A stretch of 64,000 bases of DNA from Aquamicrobium aerolatum DSM 21857 (GTDB lineage: Bacteria > Pseudomonadota > Alphaproteobacteria > Rhizobiales > Rhizobiaceae): contig NZ_FORF01000005.1 in assembly GCF_900113935.1 (NCBI RefSeq), positions 62,001 through 126,000 on the forward strand, given 5' to 3'. This document shows positions 9,321-17,710 of this stretch, piece by piece. The notes beneath the pieces were generated by a model. That model did not search any database, had not been told where the DNA came from, and saw nothing but the letters and a program-made list of their open reading frames with translations. The position numbers were made by a program, and so were the translations under genes. Every line of letters starts with the position of its first letter. Position 1 is the first letter of the stretch.

Positions 9321-9737
9321 TCAGTCGTCCCTGTAAACCTTTTCCCGCCGCTCGTGGCGCTCCTGCGCCTCGATCGACAAGGTCGCAATGGGCCGCGCGT
9401 CAAGACGCTTCAGCGCAATCGGTTCACCTGTCTCTTCACAAAATCCATAGGTACCCTCGTCGATTCGCTGCAAGGCAGCATCGATCTTGGAAATCAGCTT
9501 GCGCTGACGATCACGGGCACGTAGCTCGATTGCTCGATCCGTTTCGGAAGACGCCCGATCGGCAAGATCGGGAAGATTGGCATTCTCGCTCTGCAGGATC
9601 TCTAAGGTCTCACGAGCCTCCCTTAGAATGTCGTTCTTCCAGCCAATCAACTTGGCGCGGAAGTATGCCTTCTGCCGTTCATTCATGAACGGCTCGTCTT
9701 CCGTGGGGACGTAATCAGCTTGAATGATTCCTGACAT
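9321..9737 (-). CDS. dksA: RNA polymerase-binding transcription factor DksA
   Basis: DksA binds the RNA polymerase secondary channel and, with ppGpp, adjusts rRNA and amino acid promoters. The 138-residue protein has an N-terminal helix, a coiled coil with the acidic tip DLADRASSETD (the tip Asp-x-x-Asp-x-Ala pattern), and a C-terminal finger region. The finger has a single Cys (YGFCEETGEP) where the E. coli protein has four, so it probably binds no zinc, as reported for other alphaproteobacterial DksA proteins. Start at ATG 9737 (MSGIIQADYVPTEDE); an ATG five codons upstream is possible. Confidence 0.93.
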   Translation of the reverse strand: MSGIIQADYVPTEDEPFMNERQKAYFRAKLIGWKNDILREARETLEILQSENANLPDLADRASSETDRAIELRARDRQRKLISKIDAALQRIDEGTYGFCEETGEPIALKRLDARPIATLSIEAQERHERREKVYRDD

Positions 9738-10050
9738 TCGACTCAATCCCAAAAAACTTCATTCCGGGCGCCTATATATTCGCGACGCCATGTATGTACA
9801 AGCGCTAACGCCCACCCTTCCGCAGCTTCCGTCGTGCGGGATTGCGCCATTGAAGCGCCACAGCGAATATATCCTGGCGTATTATTGACATTACTATTGA
9901 ATTATCTGCGAAAATCCCGCCACTCTCACCGAGATAGACTATCGCTACATGGTGCCGTGCAAGTGGCTTGCGACGAGGCCGCAGCGTCGCTAAAGCAATC
10001 ATTGATAGCCATAAACGCAACCTGGCCGCTCTCGGGAGGGGCAACTCGCA
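9738..10050. other. Intergenic region, dksA / SixA-like gene
   Basis: About 310 bases between divergent genes. Apart from a likely dksA promoter close to its left side I see only moderately AT-rich sequence around 9890-9915 and no convincing small gene or hairpin. Confidence 0.6.
9773..9801 (-). promoter_or_regulatory. Probable dksA promoter
   Basis: On the minus strand, TTGTAC (9796-9801) and TATATA (9773-9778) are separated by 17 bases, a housekeeping-sigma-like arrangement. The predicted start of transcription is about 30 bases before the dksA ATG. Confidence 0.4.
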
Positions 10051-10545
10051 ATGAATCGGCTCTATCTTCTCAGACATGCCCGAGCGCGCTGGGGCGAACC
10101 CGGTTCTCGTGATTATGATCGTCCGTTGGAAGATACGGGACGGGCCGATGCTGAAGCCTTGGCAGCCTCAATGGTCGCTGCCGGGTATCTTCCCGACCTC
10201 GTCCTGTGTTCCGGCGCATTGCGGGCACGCCAGACATGGACAGCGGCATCCCGTCATATTGAGGCACAGGATGTCCGCTATCTCGATAGTCTCTACAGTT
10301 CGGATGCAGCCGGATATCTCGACATCATCCGTGACGCGGGAGAGGCGGCATCGGTCCTTGTCGTCGGCCACAATCCGATGATGGAAGATCTCTGCTCTGC
10401 GCTCGCAAGCAATGGCGAAGCATCGGCCCTGGCCGCTGTCGCACGAGGTTTTCCAACCTGCGGCCTTGCCGTCATCAGCTTTTCTCACCCCGAGGAACAG
10501 ATCGCGCCTAAAAATGGTTATCTGGAAGATTTCCTCGCGCCCTGA
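10051..10545 (+). CDS. SixA-like histidine phosphatase
   Basis: A 164-residue member of the histidine phosphatase (phosphoglycerate mutase-like) superfamily. The catalytic His sits in LYLLRHARARWG near the N-terminus, where the classic RHG is RHA; the second conserved His is in VLVVGHNPMMEDL. Short SixA-like proteins remove phosphate from phosphohistidine in relay or PTS proteins, but the target here is unknown. ATG 10051 is preceded by GGGAGGGGC, a strong ribosome-binding site. The gene is 66 bases upstream of the YcjX-like gene on the same strand. Confidence 0.85.
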   Translation: MNRLYLLRHARARWGEPGSRDYDRPLEDTGRADAEALAASMVAAGYLPDLVLCSGALRARQTWTAASRHIEAQDVRYLDSLYSSDAAGYLDIIRDAGEAASVLVVGHNPMMEDLCSALASNGEASALAAVARGFPTCGLAVISFSHPEEQIAPKNGYLEDFLAP

Positions 10546-10611
10546 GACCTGTGGCATCTTTTGAAAAATGAGCGTGGCACCCCATATCAGCCTGAAACAA
10601 TTTGCTAGGCG

Positions 10612-12084
10612 GTGGATTTGGCTTCTCTGACATCGATCGGCGACGAGGCGTTGATTGCCCTCGACACGTTGGCAGGACGCGCGGCGGGAATTGTTTCGCC
10701 GACATTGCGGCTCGGGGTCACCGGACTTTCCCGCGCGGGAAAGACGGTTTTCATCACCTCGCTGGTGCACAACCTGCTGCATGGCGGCCGGCTTCCGCTA
10801 TTTGAGGCCCAGAAGAGCGGTCGTATCGCGAAAACCTATCTGGAGCACCAGCCGGACGATACCGTCCCACGATTCCAATACGAAGATCATGTCGCCGCAC
10901 TGGTCGATCAGCGCATCTGGCCCGACTCGACCCGCGCCATCTCGGAACTCCGTCTCACCATCGATTACGAATCGGCTTCCGGCTGGGGGCGGCTGTTTTC
11001 ACGCGGGCGCTTGTCTCTGGATATCATCGACTACCCCGGTGAATGGCTGCTCGACCTCCCCCTGCTCGGCAAGGACTACATTACCTTTTCGCGCGAAGCC
11101 GTTGAACTGGCACGCCTACCCGTGCGATCCGATCTGTCGCAGCAATGGTTGCAGCTGGCAGCGACCATAGACCCGGATGCACCCGCCGATGAAATGACGG
11201 CACGAACGCTTGCCGACACTTTTGCGGCATATCTGAAAGCAGGAAAATCGGATTCTCGCGCACTTTCGACGCTTCCTCCGGGCCGCTTCCTGATGCCGGG
11301 AGATCTGGATGGTTCGCCCGCGCTGACATTCGCGCCCTTGCCCGATCTGAACGACCAACGCGCAAAACCGGGGTCGTTACGCGCCATGATGGAACGCCGC
11401 TATGAGGCCTATAAGACCCATGTTGTGAAGCCGTTCTTTCGCGAACATGTCGCGCGGCTGGATCGACAGATCGTGCTGATAGATGCGATGCAGGCGCTGA
11501 ATTCAGGACCGGAGGCCGTGCAGGATCTGGAGCGCGCCTTGACGGAAATCCTGGCATGTTTCCGCGCCGGCCGCGCCAATTTCCTGACCGGCCTTCTATC
11601 TCGCAAGATCGACCGCATCCTGATCGCCGCCACGAAGGCCGACCACATCCATCACGAAAGCCATGATCGCCTGCAGGCCATCGTCAGGCGTCTGACGGAC
11701 CGCGCGATTGAGCGCGCCGCCCTTTCCGGCGTCGACGTCGATGTGGTCGCCATGGCCGCTGTGAGAGCCACCCGCGAAGGCACGGTCAAGCAAGGCCGCG
11801 ACACGCTGCCGGTGATCATCGGCACGCCGCTGGCGGGCGAAACCATCGGCGGAGAAAGCTTCGACGGCAACAGTGAAACGGCAATATTTCCCGGCGACTT
11901 GCCGGCGGATGTGAATAGCCTGCTTGAGTCATCATCAGGACCAGTGAACCAGAGCGAGGTGATCCGCTTCGTGCGCTTTCGCCCTCCGAAACTGGAGCGC
12001 ACCAGCGAAGGGCTCAGCCTGTCCCTTCCTCACATAAGGCTCGACCGTGCGTTGCAGTACCTGATCGGAGATCATCTGGCATGA
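10612..12084 (+). CDS. ycjX: YcjX family P-loop ATPase/GTPase (DUF463)
   Basis: A 490-residue nucleotide-binding protein with a Walker A motif at residues 38-45 (GLSRAGKT) and a Walker B-like LDIIDYPGEWLLDLPLLG. These and the length match the YcjX/DUF463 family, which in enterobacteria is stress-induced with YcjF; the cellular role is not established. The likely start is GTG 10612; a TTG two codons on is an alternative. The stop overlaps the next gene's ATG by four bases, and the YcjX plus YcjF-like pairing is conserved across proteobacteria, which suggests a joint function. Confidence 0.9.
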   Translation: MDLASLTSIGDEALIALDTLAGRAAGIVSPTLRLGVTGLSRAGKTVFITSLVHNLLHGGRLPLFEAQKSGRIAKTYLEHQPDDTVPRFQYEDHVAALVDQRIWPDSTRAISELRLTIDYESASGWGRLFSRGRLSLDIIDYPGEWLLDLPLLGKDYITFSREAVELARLPVRSDLSQQWLQLAATIDPDAPADEMTARTLADTFAAYLKAGKSDSRALSTLPPGRFLMPGDLDGSPALTFAPLPDLNDQRAKPGSLRAMMERRYEAYKTHVVKPFFREHVARLDRQIVLIDAMQALNSGPEAVQDLERALTEILACFRAGRANFLTGLLSRKIDRILIAATKADHIHHESHDRLQAIVRRLTDRAIERAALSGVDVDVVAMAAVRATREGTVKQGRDTLPVIIGTPLAGETIGGESFDGNSETAIFPGDLPADVNSLLESSSGPVNQSEVIRFVRFRPPKLERTSEGLSLSLPHIRLDRALQYLIGDHLA

Positions 12085-13148
12085 CGGAAACTCGCAAGCC
12101 GACCGCGTTTGGCATCGATCCGTCGCCTGCGAAGGCTACTTCCACTTCCGGGCAGAGCGAACCTCGTCGGCCTCGTGCCGTCCATGCCGAAAGCGCGACG
12201 ATCACACCCGCCGAACTCGATATATTCGATGTCGTGGACGACACATCGTCCCCACCTTCTCCGGAAACTCGCCGCAAACGTGGGCGAATCGGTAGCTTTT
12301 TCCTTGGAATGATCGGGATTCTGCTGTCGCTGGCGGTCGGCATGTGGGCCGATCGACTCATTCGCGATCTGTTTGCGCGCGCCGACTGGCTGGGATGGCT
12401 TGCGCTATGCGTTGCACTTCTGGCTGCACTCTCTTTCATCGTCATTGTCGTGCGTGAACTGGTCGGCCTCGCACGCCTCGCATCTGTCGAGAAAATGCGC
12501 GATCGGGCGCTGAAGATTGTCAATGACAACGACAGCCGCAAAGCGCGCGCCTTGGTTGCTGAACTCAGCACCTTCGCAGCCAATCGCCCTGAAACCGCGG
12601 CAGGGCGTCGTGCGCTTAAAGAGCTGGACGACCAGATCATTGATGGCGGCGACCTGCTCAAAATTGCCGAAATGGAGTTGCTGGCACCGCTCGACGCGGA
12701 AGCGCAGCGTCTCATTCTAGATGCCGCAAAGCGCGTCAGCGTGGTGACAGCAATCAGTCCCCGAGCGCTTGTCGACCTTACCTACGTCCTGTTTGAAGCT
12801 GGTCGTCTCATACGTCGTCTGGCCGAACTTTATGGCGCGCGACCGGGAACATTGGGGTTTATTCGTCTGACGCGTGATGTGCTGGCGCATCTCGCGGTGA
12901 CGGGCGTCATGGCCGCAGGCGATGAATTCGTGCATCAGATCGTTGGCCAGGGGCTCGCCGCCCGTCTGTCTGCAAAACTTGGCGAAGGCGTCGTAAACGG
13001 GATGATGACCGCGAGAATCGGTGTTGCAGCCATGGAAACGGTACGCCCTCTTCCTTTTGTCGTGCAGAAGCGTCCGGGAATGAGCGATTTTCTTTCCGCC
13101 CTGTCAAAGTTTGCGCGCAAACAGGGGACCACTGACCCGCGTACGTGA
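12081..13148 (+). CDS. UPF0283 / YcjF-like membrane protein (TIGR01620)
   Basis: A 355-residue protein with a charged, Pro/Ser-rich cytoplasmic N-terminus (about 70 residues), two membrane helices (about 74-92 and 103-125), and a helical C-terminal domain of the DUF697 type (RVSVVTAISPRALVDLTYV). It overlaps the YcjX-like gene by four bases, so the two are one transcription unit and probably partners at the inner membrane. The function of the family is not established. Confidence 0.88.
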   Translation: MTETRKPTAFGIDPSPAKATSTSGQSEPRRPRAVHAESATITPAELDIFDVVDDTSSPPSPETRRKRGRIGSFFLGMIGILLSLAVGMWADRLIRDLFARADWLGWLALCVALLAALSFIVIVVRELVGLARLASVEKMRDRALKIVNDNDSRKARALVAELSTFAANRPETAAGRRALKELDDQIIDGGDLLKIAEMELLAPLDAEAQRLILDAAKRVSVVTAISPRALVDLTYVLFEAGRLIRRLAELYGARPGTLGFIRLTRDVLAHLAVTGVMAAGDEFVHQIVGQGLAARLSAKLGEGVVNGMMTARIGVAAMETVRPLPFVVQKRPGMSDFLSALSKFARKQGTTDPRT

Positions 13149-13201
13149 AAATGGCCTTGCCGGACTGTTGCGGATCACGCAATGTGCCGATGTAGACGAA
13201 G

Positions 13202-13211
13202 CGTTAACCAT
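13202..13211 (+). promoter_or_regulatory. TTAACCAT element, possible CtrA half-site
   Basis: CGTTAACCAT lies about 55 bases before the start of the exported protein gene. TTAACCAT resembles half-sites bound by the cell-cycle regulator CtrA in alphaproteobacteria. Only one half is present, so the assignment is weak. Confidence 0.3.
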
Positions 13212-13264
13212 TTTTCGCCAGTGTCCCATTCATAGTTTCCAGTCCGTTTTGTAGTCGGGTTCCC

Positions 13265-13819
13265 ATGGTCACACGCACCATCCTGTCCGCATCGCTGCCA
13301 CTTGTGGCTGCGGTTGCATTCAACGCCTTCAGCATCGAGGTCGCGTCGGCATCCGACCGTGACAAGCGCTTCTTTACCAAGGTGGAAGGTCAGTGGTCTG
13401 GTCCGGGCGAGATCGTTGCGGGCAAGTACAAGGGCACGCGCTTCACCTGCAACTTCCAGGGAACAACGCCGGCCGGGAAGGTTGGCATGACTATGGACGG
13501 CGGTTGCCGCGTTGGTCTCTTTACCCAGAAAATGTCTGCCAGCGTCGAGCACAAGGGGCGGCAGGGCTATCGGGGCACGTTCATGGACGGCGCCGTCGGT
13601 GAAGGTCTTGACGTTGTGGCCGGCAGCGTGACCGGCGAAAAAGTGGTATTTACGCTCAACCGCAAACAGCTTGACGGTGCAATGCTCGCGCGGATGCCCG
13701 ACGGCGACACGATGCATGTTACCGTGTCCGTCAAGGTGGACAACCAGATGGTGCCGGTGATCGGCATGAACCTGAAGCGCAACGACCCCGGCAGCGTCGG
13801 CGCCATCGCCTCAAAATAA
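13265..13819 (+). CDS. Exported protein of unknown function
   Basis: A 184-residue protein that starts with a signal peptide (LPLVAAVAFNAF, probable cleavage after ...VASA near residue 29). The mature part has alternating short beta-like strands, two Cys (C62 and C81, a possible disulphide) and repeated Gly-Lys stretches. I do not recognise the family with certainty. It is monocistronic, starts 116 bases after the UPF0283 gene, and is followed by an intergenic repeat. Periplasmic location is inferred from the signal peptide. Confidence 0.8.
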   Translation: MVTRTILSASLPLVAAVAFNAFSIEVASASDRDKRFFTKVEGQWSGPGEIVAGKYKGTRFTCNFQGTTPAGKVGMTMDGGCRVGLFTQKMSASVEHKGRQGYRGTFMDGAVGEGLDVVAGSVTGEKVVFTLNRKQLDGAMLARMPDGDTMHVTVSVKVDNQMVPVIGMNLKRNDPGSVGAIASK

Positions 13820-13844
13820 CCGCGCCGCTACATGACCCAGCCTG

Positions 13845-13881
13845 AAGCGTGTTGCGTTCTTCTGGATCGCCTCACACGCTT
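13845..13881. repeat. Hairpin-forming intergenic inverted repeat
   Basis: AAGCGTGT (13845-13852) and ACACGCTT (13874-13881) form an eight-base-pair stem after the exported-protein gene. There is no good T-run, so it may be a weak terminator or part of the adjacent dispersed repeat. Confidence 0.35.
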
Positions 13882-13930
13882 TCTGGGTGTGTCATCACTC
13901 AATAAACCGTTCGAAAAAAGCGGAACTGCA

Positions 13931-14015
13931 CTAAAGCGCGTCGCGATCTTTCAGATTCGCTCCTTGCGCGTTAGCCTTGACCCGAAACCAGTTTCCACTT
14001 TCAGCGTTATGCTTC
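13931..14015 (+). repeat. Dispersed palindromic intergenic repeat, copy A
   Basis: Contains the core AAGCGCGTCGCGATCTTTCA (13934-13953) and a second block CCCGAAACCAGTTTCCACTT. Related copies occur at 16521-16570, 24121-24230 and, inverted, 53299-53401. It runs up to the folK stop codon. Confidence 0.75.
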
Positions 14016-14532
14016 AGTGGGCCCACCAGTTCGTTTCGGTTGGCAATCGGACGATGCCACTATGGTCTGTGTCCTGTAGCCTGCGTGTTACCACCTGCCC
14101 ATCAAGCAGAATTTCAGGCGCTATCTCCGCCAGTGGCGCAAGCACGAAGGCGCGCTCCATCATCCGTGGATGTGGCACTTGCAAATCGTCTTCATTGATC
14201 TGCTCGCTGCCATACAAAAGCAGATCGATATCGATCAGCCGCGGCCCCCATCGCTCGGCCCTCACCCGCTTCAATACTCTCTCAGTGTCGAGACAAAGCT
14301 GCAGCAATTCGCGGGCAGTGAGGTCAGTATCTACAGCCGCAACACAATTGAGAAAGTCAGGTTGAGCGGTCACACCCCACGGCGGGGTTCGATAAAGCGA
14401 CGAAACGCAGATCACCGACAGATCTGCGCGCGCATCCAGTAGACGAAGACTTTCGGCCATGGCCGCGGCTGGCTCGCCAAGATTGCCACCAAGTCCCAGA
14501 TATGCGCGCACGCGCGGTCGCTCGTCAGCCAT
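14014..14532 (-). CDS. folK: 2-amino-4-hydroxy-6-hydroxymethyldihydropteridine diphosphokinase (HPPK)
   Basis: Transfers pyrophosphate from ATP to the pterin precursor of folate. The 172-residue protein shows the family landmarks AYLGLGGNLG at the N-terminus, SSLYRTPPWG in the pterin-binding loop, and RWGPRLIDIDLLLYG, whose Asp pair binds magnesium, followed by VPHPRMMERAFVL. It is the last gene of folP-folB-folK, overlapping folB by eight bases. Length is normal. Confidence 0.96.
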   Translation of the reverse strand: MADERPRVRAYLGLGGNLGEPAAAMAESLRLLDARADLSVICVSSLYRTPPWGVTAQPDFLNCVAAVDTDLTARELLQLCLDTERVLKRVRAERWGPRLIDIDLLLYGSEQINEDDLQVPHPRMMERAFVLAPLAEIAPEILLDGQVVTRRLQDTDHSGIVRLPTETNWWAH

Positions 14533-14890
14533 AAGGCCAGACGACGGTCACTTCGACATAATCGAGAACGCCGGGAACAGGCGCATTCGGTTTGCGTACA
14601 GTGATTTCGGCACGAAGGATGCTGGGGAAACGGTTGCACAGGGCCACCGCCACGTCTTGCGCCAACGCTTCGATCAGAAAGCGTCGCTTGCCGGTGACTA
14701 TGCGCTCGATTTCACTGAATGCGATTCCGTAATCAACTGTGTCCGCAATGGAGTCGTCGACCAGAGCGGTCTGCGCATCAACCTCCAGCGTGGCGTCCAC
14801 GTAGAAGCGCTGCCCCAGTGTTTCCTCAGCATCGAGAAGGCCATGCCGTGCAAAGAACGCACAGTTCTTCATTCTGATTGTATATGTCAT
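14525..14890 (-). CDS. folB: Dihydroneopterin aldolase
   Basis: Converts dihydroneopterin to the HPPK substrate. The 121-residue protein has the typical FolB layout: IRMKNCAFFARHGLLDAEETLGQ at the N-terminus (conserved Glu for pterin binding follows), VDYGIAFSEIERIV, a catalytic-Lys-like segment, and KPNAPVPGVLDYVEV at the end. It overlaps folP by four bases (ATGA) and folK by eight, so the three enzymes are translated as a coupled unit and catalyse consecutive folate steps. Confidence 0.95.
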   Translation of the reverse strand: MTYTIRMKNCAFFARHGLLDAEETLGQRFYVDATLEVDAQTALVDDSIADTVDYGIAFSEIERIVTGKRRFLIEALAQDVAVALCNRFPSILRAEITVRKPNAPVPGVLDYVEVTVVWPYG

Positions 14891-15762
14891 ACGCTTGGTT
14901 CCCGGCAGCGTTCAGATTGGGCAACGAGCCCACGGTCAATCATAGCATCCGCAAAACGCAGCGCGTCCACATTCATTGCGACGTCATGCACTCTGAAAAT
15001 ACCCGCACCCTGCATTCGCAGGATGACATTTGTTGCGGCCGTGCCAGCATCCCGCTGGTCCGGTCCGCGTCCAGTCAGTGTTCCGATAAAACGTTTTCGA
15101 GAAGTACCTACAAGAAAAGGGTATTTGAACGAACCGAGTTCTTCGAAGCGCGCCATCAAATCCAGGTTTTCGTCGGCCGTTTCCTTGGCGAAGCCAAAAC
15201 CGGGGTCAAGAACAATACTATCCTTGCCAACCCCGGCATCGTTTGCAATTTCGAGCGAACGCGCGAGGAAAACACGTTGATCTTCTATCGGATCGGCAAG
15301 CTTCGTACGCTCCCTGCCCGTGTGCATGATCACCAGACCCGCACCCGTCTCCGCCGCGACCCCCGCCATATCCGGTTCCCGCTGCAGTCCCCAGACGTCA
15401 TTCAGAATATGCGCTCCGGCCTCGACAGCCAACCGCCCGGTCTCGGCGCGATAGGTGTCAACCGAGATAGCAACATCGCCGCGCTTTGCCAGTTCCGCGA
15501 TCAGCGGGATAATGCGGCCTTGCTCTGTCTGTGGACTCACAGGTTCCGCACCCGGCTTTGTGGATTCACCACCCACATCGATGATCTGCGCACCTTCCGC
15601 GATCAGTCGCTCGGCCTGTCTCAGCGCCCTTTCCAGGTTGTCGAATTGTCCCCCATCCGAGAAACTGTCAGGCGTGACATTCACGATCCCCATCACGAGA
15701 GCACGGGGCCCGAGCGTCAGCGAGCGCCCATGCGCCAATAACCAGGGTTTGGGTTCGAACAT
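14887..15762 (-). CDS. folP: Dihydropteroate synthase
   Basis: Joins p-aminobenzoate to the pterin and is the sulfonamide target. The 291-residue TIM barrel has the two signatures GIVNVTPDSFSDGG and IIDVGGESTKPGA, then ISVDTYR, ILNDVWG, LDPGFGFAK and FLVGTSRKRFIG. Start ATG 15762 is chosen because AAGGAAAA precedes it; the reading frame continues upstream without conservation. First gene of the folP-folB-folK operon, divergent from the DUF922 gene. Confidence 0.96.
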   Translation of the reverse strand: MFEPKPWLLAHGRSLTLGPRALVMGIVNVTPDSFSDGGQFDNLERALRQAERLIAEGAQIIDVGGESTKPGAEPVSPQTEQGRIIPLIAELAKRGDVAISVDTYRAETGRLAVEAGAHILNDVWGLQREPDMAGVAAETGAGLVIMHTGRERTKLADPIEDQRVFLARSLEIANDAGVGKDSIVLDPGFGFAKETADENLDLMARFEELGSFKYPFLVGTSRKRFIGTLTGRGPDQRDAGTAATNVILRMQGAGIFRVHDVAMNVDALRFADAMIDRGLVAQSERCREPSV

Positions 15763-15923
15763 GCACTTTTCCTTCAACGCGCTTTGTCGGACGCAGAGCA
15801 TCAGAAATCAACGCGTTTCTGCTGGCGACAGCCATGGTGATGATAACCTGTTTACAAGTCGCCGGCGATGATGCCCGATCAGTGAGGACGAGGCCGTGCA
15901 GGTCATGCGTCGTCGGAGGCCAG

Positions 15924-16523
15924 ATGAAAAAATCATTGCTGACAGCTATTGTGCTCATAGCCCTTGTCGCCCCGGCGTCCGGCGCCTCGGTTTCACTTAC
16001 CTACAGCTATTTCACGGTCGGTGGCACGTCTCTCGACGAGATCGAGCGCCAGTTGCAGCGCCGTGGCCCACGATTGTCCGCGTCAGGCTCGCGCCATCCA
16101 GGCGCAACGCAGCTCGAATTTTCAACGCACCTCACCTACCGGCAAAAAGGTGGGTTCTGTAGCGTCGTCGATGCGCGCGTTGCGTTGAAAGCAAGCATGA
16201 TCCTGCCACGCTGGACACGGCCGCGCGGTGCAGATCGTGACACCCGACTGATTTGGGAAACGCTTGCAGCCGATATCAAACGGCACGAACACAGCCATGT
16301 CGTCATTGCTCGCAACCACGCGCGCGACATGGAGGCAGCACTCGGCCAGCTCACCAATTTTCGAGGCTGTGAAGCAGCGAGGTCAGCCGCACAAAGGACC
16401 AGCGAACGCATGCTTCTGGAGCACGACAGAGCACAGGCCCAGTTTGATCGTGTCGAAGGGATCAACTTCGAAAAACGGATTTCCGGCTTGCTTCAAAGAC
16501 GACTGGAACGCATCGAGAAGTAG
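15924..16523 (+). CDS. Secreted DUF922 protein, putative zinc-dependent peptidase
   Basis: A 199-residue protein with a signal peptide (KKSLLTAIVLIALVAPASGA). The DUF922 domain contains HEHSH at 121-125, an HExxH zinc motif, with another conserved His in the same helix (RNHARDME). Two Cys (79 and about 147) may form a disulphide. The start ATG 15924 follows a strong GGAGG site. Peptidase activity is predicted from the motif; substrates are unknown. Divergent from folP and followed by a copy of the dispersed repeat. Confidence 0.85.
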   Translation: MKKSLLTAIVLIALVAPASGASVSLTYSYFTVGGTSLDEIERQLQRRGPRLSASGSRHPGATQLEFSTHLTYRQKGGFCSVVDARVALKASMILPRWTRPRGADRDTRLIWETLAADIKRHEHSHVVIARNHARDMEAALGQLTNFRGCEAARSAAQRTSERMLLEHDRAQAQFDRVEGINFEKRISGLLQRRLERIEK

Positions 16524-16570
16524 CGCTTGTCCCCCGAAACTGGGAACCGGTTTCAGGATAGATGCGTCAA
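16521..16570 (+). repeat. Dispersed palindromic intergenic repeat, copy B (partial)
   Basis: Only the second block is retained (CCCGAAACTGGGAACCGGTT), directly after the DUF922 stop codon and before the convergent ferredoxin gene. Confidence 0.6.
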
Positions 16571-16622
16571 TCGAGCAACTCGCGAAACGCTTTCGCCGCT
16601 CCAGTCGGTCGACCAGGACAGC

Positions 16623-17051
<429 letters not shown>

Positions 17052-17423
17052 TTATCGGTTGATTGTCGCGATGAAATCACGGGTCTCCGCGATGAGAACC
17101 GAAAGTTGCCCAACAAGCCCCATATCGTCAGGAGACGCTTCGATCTGAGCTGCGCACTCAGAAAGCTCAAACGCCCCGATGCCCGCCGCCGATCCGCGAA
17201 GCGTATGCGCCAACCGTTGCCTTTCAACCGCGTCTGAATCCTCGATCCGAACGCCTACGGTCGCGAGTTGCTGAACAAAGAGGCGAAGCACCTCTTCCTC
17301 AAGCGCCCTGTCCCCCATCGTCTGGCGCCCCAGATGGGCCAAGTCGATCGGCCTTGATGACGAGGTTGAGTCCTTGCCTCCTCCTGGACAGGAAAATGCG
17401 ACCATTTCCTCAGCATCAGCCAT
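17052..17423 (-). CDS. Stand-alone histidine phosphotransfer (Hpt) domain protein
   Basis: A 123-residue helical protein with the Hpt signature RLAHTLRGSAAGIGA, phospho-acceptor His about residue 73. A flexible 25-residue N-terminus precedes the four-helix domain. It would pass phosphate between a hybrid kinase and a response regulator. The canonical partner of CckA is ChpT, which has a different fold, so a link to CckA is not implied. It is divergent from the GPR-like gene (287 bases apart). Confidence 0.85.
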   Translation of the reverse strand: MADAEEMVAFSCPGGGKDSTSSSRPIDLAHLGRQTMGDRALEEEVLRLFVQQLATVGVRIEDSDAVERQRLAHTLRGSAAGIGAFELSECAAQIEASPDDMGLVGQLSVLIAETRDFIATINR

Positions 17424-17561
17424 TTTTCCGCCGTCCCTTGTGTATCTCTTATCGGCTCTGACTCTGAATTTTTAAAGTGGAGAACCAGTTAATGGGGTGG
17501 CGGCAAGCCATGGAAACGCTGAAAGGTGCCTCAGACGGAAATCGCCTTTCGCCTCATGCTG

Positions 17562-17577
17562 TTAACCTTATGTTTAA
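17562..17577 (+). promoter_or_regulatory. TTAA-N8-TTAA element upstream of the GPR-like gene
   Basis: TTAACCTTATGTTTAA lies 134 bases before the GPR-like start, between two divergent genes. It is one base longer than the CtrA full-site pattern TTAA-N7-TTAA, so it is only a candidate. Confidence 0.3.
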
Positions 17578-17710
17578 AGTTTTACACATGCGGCGGAAAC
17601 GCGGTTTCCTTTGAAGCAGTGTGCCAGTACGATACGCTATGGCCCAAATTGGGTCCAATGTGTGCGGGCACGAGGCGCCTGTTTGGCGGCCTGCATGAGT
17701 AGTACAGGGT

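Noticed and set aside
9805-10077. Short minus-strand frame between dksA and the SixA-like gene
   Set aside because: No ribosome-binding site or conserved features; it overlaps the phosphatase start on the opposite strand.
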